A stretch of 64,000 bases of DNA. It comes from Aphrocallistes beatrix. Its lineage: Eukaryota; Porifera; Hexactinellida; Sceptrulophora; Aphrocallistidae. How positions within the stretch are numbered: the stretch's first letter is position 1; each line of letters starts with the position of its first letter. Made by a program: the position numbers and the translations under genes. The stretch is taken from the NCBI GenBank assembly GCA_963281255.1, contig OY725492.1:5407132-5471131 (forward strand). Direction: 5' to 3'. A model generated the notes under the pieces. It was given only the letters and a program-made list of their open reading frames with translations. It had not been told where the DNA came from and ran no database searches. Shown here one piece after another: positions 52,577 to 61,246 of the stretch.

Positions 52577-55023
52577 TCCTACTATAAATAGATTTATTTT
52601 TATATCCATTAGTATTTGTGTTATTGTTAAACCCAAGACGTATTCCATATTTTTTCCGTAAAATGTATTATAAATAGAAATATAATTGTGGTGTTGATGG
52701 CACATGTACACCTCACTTTTGGACCCTTGACCTGGGGATGCTTACTTTGGACATTTAAGATATACAGAGCACCTCTAATTCGATTTCATCTTTTATCACC
52801 TATATTAATAATAAATAAATAAATTTCTACTTTCCATGATTAGGGGAGCGAAATGGTTAACTTATTTTTTGAATCTCTAAATAAGTTGATATCAAAAATC
52901 CCAGAAAGCCACTCCTAGGGATTTATTTCAACTAAATGCCCGATTGGTTAAATACTTGGAGGAATCTGTTTTGCAAAATTTATAAATTATATTAGTGCTA
53001 GTATAGGAGATGCCTTCATGTCATGATCGGCGTGCGACGTCCGTCCATATATAGCTACTTACGTCCATCTGCTCGCTCCCGGAATTTATATTGGACGAAA
53101 TTGCGCAAATTTGGGCCATCTATTCCTTTATATGGTAGAGATTTGAACTTGGGTCCAAATTCTGAAGAACTTTCACACCTTTCCACAAAAGGTGTCAAAA
53201 TTATTAGTCAATCAGAATCCAGGGATTTAATTAACATTACAGTTGACGTAGATTTTATTGATTAATAGTGATTATACCTGACTCAAAGAACAATACACAA
53301 GCTAAAATCACTCTCTAGCGTAAAGTAAGGATTAGTCATATTTTCACACCTACCTAATTGTAACAACATGTGGCAAATATGATTACCAATAAAATTGCAG
53401 GGATTTAATCGAATAGCAGAATTTAATATAATTGGTTAATACGAAACGCGTTTCGACTGGAAACGCATTCTGACTGCAACACAAGAGAACAAAGAACAAA
53501 AAATCATTCATTGATACTATGAAAACAAAGAAGCATGATCAATACTCAACGAGCCTACAAAAGAAATTATGCTAGTAAATCTACTTTTGCTGCAAGAACG
53601 ATAAAGAAAATGGTTCAGAACTTTGAGCAGCATGGAACTGTTGCAGATAAGACCAGAATTGGAGCTCCAAAGACTGCTAGATCTAGAAAGCATCAAACAT
53701 GCAGAAAACCATCAGAAATCGTGGAGGCAGGATATAGCACATCAGCAATGACTAGACCCATATTGAGGATGGACTCTATGTCTCCCAAGTGCATAATATT
53801 TAATAATCAAAATTAGGTCACTACTAATGGACCACCCTGTAAAATGATTTCACTCTAAATTTGAAATCTGATTGGCTGAGATGGAAGCCTCCAATCTTGA
53901 CTGATATCTAAGAATATAAATTGAGTTACTTTTGGTTTGTTTCAGTATCTGGTGATAATCGTTACAGTTTGCTTGACCATCCCAGTTAGCAGAAAAAATA
54001 GTAACTAATATTCATTGAATTACAGGTATCCGGGGTTACGTTCCTGAGAATTGCCGCGAATGGCAAACTCGCGAACGGCGAGGGCTGTATACTCACTCAG
54101 CTTCTCTTAATTAACTTGTTGGATTGTCAAAACGTATATTAACATTCCATCCTACTTAACCAGAATAAAATTCCCTAAATCTCCAGTAGTTTACCTAGCA
54201 AGCAATGTATCTAAAGTATTCTCAGGTTACCCATTATAAAGATATTCCATTTGAAATATAATCTTCTGTGTGCTTGGAAACTACTGTAAAGTTAGGGAAT
54301 TTTTATCTTTTCAAAATATGTCTGCGCGCACCAATGATCGATTTACTCTAGTCTGTAAGAGGTGTAGCCAAGGTGGTAGCAGGTGTGCAGTGTACACATG
54401 AGCATTTAAACATTAATTGCGATACAAATCGTTAGAATTGAAGGGTCATGAAACTCTATGTCTTACTGTGTGACACGACGAGATAAGAGAGAGTGTGTGT
54501 GACAGCACACTACTACCGCTAGTTAAATCTTATAATATATATTATGGTTAATATAGTCTAGTGGCCTACTGGAGTTTTGTCCCATTCAAAGGAAAGATAA
54601 TAGGATACTACCAAAAATCAAATTTGTACACTTCAATCATAATATAAGTTGACCAACTGCCTAGATATTAAAATTTAGGAAGTTATCGCACACATAATGC
54701 GTTTCCAATTACCGTAAACGTATGTAAGATACAGATTATGGGAATCAAAAATGTTATACATTATTCCAAGATTAATTCGTCTGTCTACACAGACAGACGA
54801 ATTAATTGACGCAGTTTACCGTCAATGCTAAAGAGGGATATCATCACAATAGCGGTATGACAGAGACGGGATTTATCAGATATAGCATTTCATAATAAAC
54901 GGGCTTACACACATACATGGTTCCATAATAGAAGAGAAATGCTATAAAGTCAAGAGAAGAAACAACTAATTATTATATATATTTCCAAGAACTATTACCA
55001 AGTTCTTTGGGACACCATCAATC
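52577..55023. repeat. Spacer between genes G and H
   Basis: Mostly duplicated sequence: the block-1 partner to 54080, then 54124-54420 (partner of 37567-37873), then about 600 bp of AT-rich sequence. Near 54777-54805 a short palindrome ATTAATTCGTCTGTCT with its complement is present. The transposase relic is listed separately. Confidence 0.55.
53535..53816 (+). pseudogene. Relic of transposase HTH domain, right copy
   Basis: 93 codons with INTQRAYKRNYASKSTFAAR, then IKKMVQNFEQHGTVADKTR, then GAPKTARSRK. This is the N-terminal helix-turn-helix pattern seen in mariner-type transposases and their relatives (F-E-x-x-G-x-V-x-D-K-x-R-x-G-x-P-x-T-x-R). The frame after residue 70 lacks any catalytic domain. 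It is better preserved than the duplicate at 36387. Confidence 0.6.
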
Positions 55024-55791
55024 ATGGGGCATTTCACACGAGGAGATTTGATAACCGCAGCTGATGAACTAATAGATATACGTCAAAGGATGATATCAGC
55101 TCTAACTGAGTATCAGGAAGACATCGAACGATCGAACGTTCCAATAAAAAGATACAAAACATGTAATAGCTTGTACTCAATCGTAGGCACAGTATTACTA
55201 TTCACCCCTGCAGCGCCAATAGGTGTTGGCATGGTGGTAGGAGGAGCAGCTAACTCTATTATATATTCGGTTGGAGACATAGTGATGAGCAGACGAATAC
55301 AAAGTCAGTTGCAAGAACTGTTGAAAGAAGAGAGGCCGTACGCAGACAAGCTGGAGGATATGATGAGACGTCTGGAGGAGTACACTGGTGAAGTGGCTGC
55401 CTACCACTCCATGGACTATAACACTGCTGCTGGATTAGTGGTAGCGAGGTTTATCATAGGGGGAGTCAAGTGTCGCGTCATACAAGTGGCTGAAAGAGGG
55501 AGTATTCCAACCGCTAAAGCAGCAGGGAAAGTAATTTCCAAGATAGTTACCTCTCCGAGATTAGCTGGCACCACAGCTGTTAAGATCCTAGCTAAGCCTG
55601 GAGCCCAAACCGCAGGGAAGATATTCAAGAATGCTTTAGGACCAATTTCTATAGGAATAGATGTGGCAGACATTATCTACACTTGGAGCAGTGATGCACC
55701 AGGTATTGAGGATGTGAAGGAGGTGATAAAGAAGCTGGAATCTGGCATTAAAGATGTGGAGAAGGTTAAGGAAATGTTCCCAGCTGCTTAA
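55024..55791 (+). CDS. APOL-like protein, type II (gene H)
   Basis: 255 aa, one exon, starting MGHFTRGDLITAADELIDIR. The hairpin is at about 49-88 (VGTVLLFTPAAPIGVGMVVG), then RPYADKLEDMMRRLEEYTGE and the conserved C-terminal half ending VEKVKEMFPAA. From about residue 95 it differs from gene B at only a handful of positions, and about 330 bp of 3' flank is also shared. The first 45 residues and the hairpin are clearly different. The region just upstream lacks the acceptor-like ATAATTAG; a TATTATATATATTTCC stretch lies about 50 bp before the ATG. Confidence 0.75.
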   Translation: MGHFTRGDLITAADELIDIRQRMISALTEYQEDIERSNVPIKRYKTCNSLYSIVGTVLLFTPAAPIGVGMVVGGAANSIIYSVGDIVMSRRIQSQLQELLKEERPYADKLEDMMRRLEEYTGEVAAYHSMDYNTAAGLVVARFIIGGVKCRVIQVAERGSIPTAKAAGKVISKIVTSPRLAGTTAVKILAKPGAQTAGKIFKNALGPISIGIDVADIIYTWSSDAPGIEDVKEVIKKLESGIKDVEKVKEMFPAA

Positions 55792-56367
55792 TACACTCTC
55801 CTTTCCATGTTACTAATTTTAGACGTTCAGTATTAATGTTGCAGTTTACGGGCGTGTCAGTATTCATTTTTAGGATGTATTAACTGTTTGTATCTCTAAG
55901 TAATTTTATTAAATTGGTCGTGTTATATAATCACCAATGTTATTATCTGCATTGCAGCATGAAATGAATTACACGCCCCAGGCAACTTCAGAAACTGCAT
56001 CATGGATTCTCCAATAATGTAAAATCTTAGTTATTGTATTTGGGATTGTTTGCTTGACATTATCAGCACAGCATTATAACCTACAATGTTTACTAGTAAA
56101 AAAGTATTAGAATTTGTCCGAAAGAAAAACAAAGCTTGAATTATGCCCTAAATCACATGAAAATTGACTTTATTCCAAACTGAAAATGCTCCCTTTCACT
56201 TTGCTCTTATAACGGCAGTTATGAGCTGTCACGTTTATGAACTATATAAACCTTAGTTGATCAATTCATAAGTTATTTTATTAGAATAATTCCAAGCTTG
56301 ATTATAAATAGTAAGGACAAATTCCAGTACTTTTTTTAGGACAAACTTAATAACTGATTTAGGACAA
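55792..56367. repeat. 3' flank of gene H, duplicate of that of gene B
   Basis: 55792-56120 repeats 39508-39840 closely; beyond that the two copies diverge. About 56130-56360 is unique AT-rich sequence leading into the type I fragment. Confidence 0.65.
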
Positions 56368-56505
56368 CTAGATGCATACGAGCTATTAATAGGACGCTGG
56401 TCCAAGGATAGGAATGTGGAGGCTCTGTTGGCATTGACCAATCAGATTCAAGAGGGAATAAAAAAGCTGACTGAAATACTACATCGAGTCAAACCTGATA
56501 ATTAA
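56368..56505 (+). pseudogene. C-terminal fragment of an APOL-like type I gene
   Basis: Encodes LDAYELLIGRWSKDRNVEAL through to HRVKPDN and a stop, matching the last 45 residues of genes A, E and G, followed by the same 3' flank for about 30 bp. There is no N-terminal part. The upstream junction (TTAGGACAACTAGATG) shows where the truncated copy was joined. Confidence 0.85.
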
Positions 56506-56791
56506 TCCTACTATAAATAGATTTTCATTAGCATTTGTGTTATTTTTAGTGCAGCTCCAGTATTGGAGACGCCTTATGTCATGATCAGTGTCGAACGTCC
56601 TTCTGCTCGCTCCTGGAAATTCTATTGGACCAAATTGCAATTTTGGTCATATACTCCTTATATGGTGGAGAGTAGCAGACTTGTTAACACCTTTAAAAGT
56701 CCCTGGATTTCAACAGAAAGTTTATTCATAACCCAGCCTTATTACACACCAAAAACTAACTTTACTATTCACTAAGATGGCAAATGCCATA

Positions 56792-57617
56792 CTATCTAAA
56801 ACCAACAACTAAATAAGCTAAACAAGCTAAACAAAAAAATAGTAAGACATAAACATATGGACTACAGGGTAGAGGGAAAGTTCGAGTTTGTTTGTAAAGT
56901 ACGCCATTCCGGAAAGATTCGGAGAGTTCATAGATGAAATTGGAGATTTCGCGGATGGATTTTTGCACATCTACAATTGTTTTATCGATGTCTTCAACGT
57001 TTGGTTCAACGTTCCATGTCCTGTATGAATGACAAGCGTCTCGTATCAACACACCGGCATTCAGAAGTGGTAGACAGCGTAGACAGCAGCCGAATGTACC
57101 AACCCTCGCCATGATGTTAGTATAGTGGCGAGCGAAATCTAGTCCGGCAATGGCTATTTCTCCAGAGGGAAGTGCCATGGATTTAGCTAATAACGAAGCT
57201 GCTTCATTCCTATCGAGTTCGCAGTTCTCAGCTAACATGCTGAAGCTATCCAAAAGATTTCGGCACTTCGTTAGTTCTTCTGTCTCCGTTAACAATCTGA
57301 CGGATCTTCTCATGTGTACTGTATCTAGCGTAGTGAAGAAGCTGTCCCCAGCATTTACTGCAGAGCCTGCGAGAACCAGAGGAGCACCCAAAGGAGTGAA
57401 ACTCGAGATTACCCCCCCCACTATGGATCCGAAAAAACCTAGTGATCTGACTATATTAGAATTACCATTGCTTCTCCATGTTCCATCCTTCAAATATTTC
57501 CCTCAGAATACTCCGTCTCTTATTCACAAGTGCTTTGAATGCACTTACGAAGTCCTCAACTTCAGGATGCATCTTCATTACTTGGATCTCTTTATTTCTC
57601 ATTCCGAAATTAGTCAT
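56792..57617 (-). pseudogene. APOL-like type III gene J, one frameshift
   Basis: Starts at the ATG at 57617 (MTNFGMRNKEIQVMKMHPEV), aligning with the start of genes C and F. It runs about 45 codons to REIFEG, where a one-base shift near 57490 is needed to join the long second frame. That frame carries the hairpin (LGFFGSIVGGVISSFTPLGA), a central helical region, TVEDID-like coiled coil (NVEDIDKTIVDVQKSIREIS) and then an unusual C-terminal hydrophobic segment (VYVLLFFCLACLAYLVVGFR), a probable extra membrane helix not seen in C or F. It is strongly diverged, and may be a pseudogene or carry a sequence error. Confidence 0.65.
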
Positions 57618-57979
57618 CGTAGAAGATACGGGCGAGGTTAATGATAGCAGGCGACCAGTTAGTGAATATGGAAGATTATTATCAGTTTATTTATTCTATT
57701 CTTCCAAGGACCATGGGATCACGCGCATACTTACGTACTAAGATGTATGTTTATTCATTGCATTCTGAGATGCGAAATATGAAATTTGTCATAGACAATT
57801 CATCTCAATTATTTTTTAACACCTAGAGAAACCTCAGGCATACTGTAAACAAATTTATTCTACGGAAAATAAAGATTCGGAATTTGACGCAAACATGAAT
57901 TTTGCACCATCAGTGACATCACCGTATATATCACCACAACCTATAAAGACTGCCAGTCTGTTCAAGAGATAAACTACGC
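57618..57979. promoter_or_regulatory. Divergent promoter region between APOL-like genes J and K
   Basis: 362 bp separating the start codons of a type III gene (minus) and a type II gene (plus), the same layout as C/D. Before gene K there are CCGTATATATCACC (57921) and CCTATAAAGACTG (57940), plausible TATA boxes. Confidence 0.4.
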
Positions 57980-58702
57980 ATGAAGGATTTCACACTTGAA
58001 GATGTTATTTCTGCAGCTGATGAATTGATAGTTATACGCATCAAGTTAATAGCAATCTTAAAAGATGGACTAGATAAGATAGGAAGTCAGAGAACTAAAA
58101 TTAACGCTTGCAAAACAGTGTTTTCATCCTACTCTATCCTAGGCACGGTGGCATTGTTCACACCCGCGGCACCTTTAGCACCTGCCTTGATAGGGGGAGG
58201 CATAGCCGGATCTCTTGTAGGCTCAATCGGAGATTGTTTGATGGAGAGAAAAGTACAGAATGAGGTACATGAATTGTTGGAGAAAGAGAGGCCATACGCA
58301 GAAAGGTTAGAGGATATGTTGATGCGGCTGAAGGAACACACGAGTGAAGTAGCTACCTACCACTCAATGGATTATGACACTGCAGCTCAACTAGTAGTGC
58401 GAAGGTTTGCCCTCGGGGGATTCAAAGGCGTCGTTTGTATGACAAAAAGAGGAAGTATTCCAACTGCAAACGCATCCGGAAAAGTTGTTTCCAAGATTGG
58501 TACCTCCTCCAATATAGTTGGCCTCACAGCTGCTAAGATCCTAGCTAAGCCTGGAGCCCAAACCGCAGGAAAGATATTCAAGAATGCTCTAGGACCAATT
58601 TCTATTGGATTAGACGTGGCAGACATTATCCACACTTGGAATAGTGATGCCCCAGGAGTTAAGGATGTGAAGGAAGTGATAGAGAAGCTAGAAGGACATT
58701 AA
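57980..58702 (+). CDS. APOL-like protein, type II (gene K)
   Basis: 240 aa, one exon, starting MKDFTLEDVISAADELIVIR. The hairpin has the turn FTPAAPLAPALIGGGIAG; then come RPYAERLEDMLMRLKEHTSE, RGSIPTANASGKVVSKI and ALGPISIGLDVADIIHTW. It is the most divergent intact type II member, with differences spread over its whole length, and it ends early (IEKLEGH), lacking the last 15-20 residues of B and H. It probably represents the older lineage that escaped recent homogenisation. Confidence 0.75.
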   Translation: MKDFTLEDVISAADELIVIRIKLIAILKDGLDKIGSQRTKINACKTVFSSYSILGTVALFTPAAPLAPALIGGGIAGSLVGSIGDCLMERKVQNEVHELLEKERPYAERLEDMLMRLKEHTSEVATYHSMDYDTAAQLVVRRFALGGFKGVVCMTKRGSIPTANASGKVVSKIGTSSNIVGLTAAKILAKPGAQTAGKIFKNALGPISIGLDVADIIHTWNSDAPGVKDVKEVIEKLEGH

Positions 58703-59227
58703 GAACACTCTCCTAGTTGCTCAGCAGGATTTCACTAAACCATGTGTAATCGTTATGATGCTTGTCTTACTAATGTTAACTGTCTTGTTTAGAATGTTGT
58801 TCCTGTAGCTCTCTTTAGATCATACTATGTTTAGAATCTTATTTCCGATTTGCCTATTTATTTATTAAATAACGAATTAATGGGGTTAAAGCAAAGTGGA
58901 ATTCGAGTTCGATTCAAATCTACTCGAGCTATCAAAGCGCTGGAATTGAATTACTTTCCAGCAATGCAAAAACAGAATTATTTAACATTCTCGAGCTATA
59001 ACTTTCAATCAAGGATTTGAGTTGACATATACAATACAATTATTTGTCTGGGCTCAAATACAGTTTCGAGTTCGGATTCGTATTGCGGGGTACGTATGGT
59101 ACCTCTGCTCACTGGATGTATGTCATTCTGATTCAAACCGCTCCTTGCGGATGATTAATTAACACATTCGGACAAACAAACAAACGAACAAACGAATGGA
59201 GCTAATACAAAAGTTAATTTCACTGAC
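58703..59227. other. Right end of SLC41 intron 3
   Basis: AT-rich sequence following gene K, then about 59100-59227, which is the intronic part of the segment copied to 40232-40350 (AACCGCTCCTTGCGGAT and CAAA repeats). The splice donor GTCAGTG is at 59227-59221 on the minus strand. Confidence 0.65.
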
Positions 59228-61174
59228 CTCAGTGTCCGTGATGTGGTTGCCAGGAGAGCCTCTGGTATGCAGTGAGGTGCTGATACGACATGCCTGAACC
59301 GCCGCCAGGTTGCCACCCGTACCGTTAATGACAGGAGCGTAGACTGCGATCCCTTCCAGGCCCGCCACCACTTTATCCAGGACCGTGCCACCTAGCGAGC
59401 TGATGCACATGGCTATCAGGATTGGAGTCCACCCGTACCGCACCACCTCCCTCGTACTGTCGCTCTTGGTGGACAGCCACAGCCACATGGCAGCAAGTGG
59501 CAGCATGAGCGACACAATGAGAGGTCCCAGCCACAGCGTGATCTGTCTGTCCTCGTAGAGGCCTGACGCCACCAGGGATAAGGCGCCTAAGTGAGGCTAA
59601 AAATAGATTAGTAGCTAACAGGAGGGAATGAATGGCCAATCAAGTCGCAGGGCTACCTAAGGTGACGAGATCTCCCATCGCAGCTGCTACAGGTGTCGCG
59701 AAGTTGTCGGGGTTCAGTTTGAAAGTGGCGCACAGGTAGACCACCAATGCCATCGCCACCCCCAGCACCAGGCCAGACATACAGGCGGCCAGAGTGGCGG
59801 AGAGGAAGATGAGTGGCACGAGCGACCAATCAATCTGTCCCCAGGACACCAGCAGTCCCAGGAGCACGGCGAGGAGGCTGGCTAGCACCGACACAATTAT
59901 GGCCTGTCCCTGCACCAGGACCAGGTTGTAGGCGACAACTCTGAGGTAGCCGCGCCACGTGTCCACCTGTCCCAGGTTGGCGGCGGTGGAGAGTCTGGCG
60001 GCCAATGTCATCTCCAGGTTCCCCTTCAGACCCAGGAGAGGAGGCACGAGGATGAACAGCTCATCCACCTTCAGGAACACCTGAGGAAGTGACGCAATGA
60101 ACCATGGATAACCCAGTACAATTTGTCTTATGTGCAGCTCCATATAAGGAGATGTTCAGGAATCGAACAGTATAATTTCTTACAAATTCAGTATTCAGTA
60201 TTCGTTAGTATTGTAGATGTCATACTGCCAACTGTCCTGTTTTTGGCGGGACGTCCCGCCTTTTTCACTCTTCCAATGAGCTAATTTTCACCAGTGTCCC
60301 GTTTTTACATGAAACTTATCAATTAATCTCCTTTTCTGCATTTCAAGTATAATACTTTTCTATTGCGTCCTGCTTTTACCATGGCTTAAGCTGGCATGTA
60401 TGAGATGTGCAACTGAGAGTCATTCTCAAGCAACCACATATCTTTCAAGGATTGGAATTGGTAAGCATTTCAACTACGTAGTTTCTGAAAATGGAATAAT
60501 ATTTGATTTTTATTCGTTAATCACTTATGCTGTCATACAAAGTTTGAATCAATCGTTTACAGGATTTAAAATTTTATTTTAATCTTTTACTATGGGATTT
60601 CTCTACTGATACTATCCTGTAAAACTATCGCATAATGAAAGTTTTTTGTGTACGAGCCCGATATTGTAATCATTTGTTTCGTATGTACACTGAAAATTAC
60701 GTAATTATATTGCTCAAACACGTATGAACTGCTATAAAACAGAAATAATGACTGTTATAATTACACAAACAATGAATCAATATGTACGGTAACTCAGCAT
60801 CCATGGTTCAGTAATACAAGTGAATTAATCTGGCACGACACTACAGTGTCCATGGTCCATTAATACAAGTGAATCAATCTGGCACGTGAATCAACCTGGC
60901 ACGAAACAGGTCCACCTACCTCCCAATGCTGCACCACATCCAGTAACAGTCCTGCCATCACCAGCCCGACACCTGCCACTGTGTAGGAGGCGAATATCTG
61001 AAGCACGGAGTATGCCAGCTCATAAGAGGTGTGAAGTGGTGCAGGTGGTTTCTCAGGGGGACAGTCCACTGATAGGCCGCTGTCACTCTCTGGGTGGTGG
61101 TGTGTGGCAGGGGAGAGTAGAGAGGTGTTAGTGTCCCCTGAATCAGAGTCAAACTCCATCTGAACAGCTGTCAT
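59228..61174 (-). CDS. SLC41A: SLC41-type Mg2+ transporter, exons 1-3
   Basis: Exons 61174-60920, 60080-59657 and 59586-59228; introns of 839 and 70 bp. Phases (0, then 1, then 0) join cleanly to exon 4 at 30385. The N-terminus is Ser/Asp-rich and cytosolic by analogy. It is followed by a membrane segment ending LLLDVVQHWE, then VFLKVDELFILVPPLLGLKG, NLEMTLAARLSTAAN and LNPDNFATPVAAAMGDLVTL, the hallmark sequences of the first MgtE-like half. Exon 3 carries membrane helices and GWTPILIAMCISSLGGTVLD, then NGTGGNLAAVQACRISTSLH of the second half. The full protein is about 470 aa, close to human SLC41A1 (about 510). SLC41 proteins move Mg2+ across the plasma membrane. The acceptor of exon 3 is CACTTAG, not the nearby CTATTTTTAG, because only the former keeps the frame. 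Confidence 0.9.
60081..60919 (-). other. SLC41 intron 1
   Basis: 839 bp, donor GTAGGT and acceptor CTTCCTCAG. It contains a 16-bp perfect palindrome GGCGGGACGTCCCGCC (60245-60260) and a short tandem repeat (ATACAAGTGAATNAATCTGG) near 60815-60890. A plus-strand frame at 60400-60582 is not supported. Confidence 0.7.
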
Positions 61175-61246
61175 GAGCTAATTATAGAATCAGGAGTGTT
61201 AAACGTAAATAAATCAATCTAGAACTTAGCTATTCTATTAATATCT
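61175..61246 (-). promoter_or_regulatory. 72-bp gap between FTSJ3 stop and SLC41 ATG, with acceptor-like site
   Basis: On the minus strand the gap ends GATTCTATAATTAG CTC ATG. The CTATAATTAG resembles the 3' splice sites of neighbouring introns. There is no AATAAA and little room for a promoter. Compatible with trans-splicing of a downstream cistron, or with an internal promoter. Confidence 0.4.

Larger units (their letters stand above)
51360..54080. repeat. Segmental duplication block 1, right copy
   Basis: Partner of 34741-36880. It carries the foldback insertion and the truncated gene G, and lacks the 188-bp pogo-like MITE. The two copies share long blocks of near identity such as CGGCGTGCGACGTCCGTCC at 35698 and 53029. 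Confidence 0.8.

Noticed and set aside
53023-53265. Frame MIGVRRPSIYSYLRPSAR, also present at 35692
   Set aside because: Conserved only because both lie in the segmental duplication; no recognised domain and the ends differ.
57150-57641. 163-aa plus-strand frame opposite gene J
   Set aside because: Antisense to the APOL-like type III gene, whose frame has clear family similarity.
59373-59639. Frame continuing from the CTATTTTTAG acceptor of SLC41 exon 3
   Set aside because: Using that acceptor gives a non-SLC41 reading frame (RRLIPGGVRPLRG); the next AG (CACTTAG) restores the conserved sequence.
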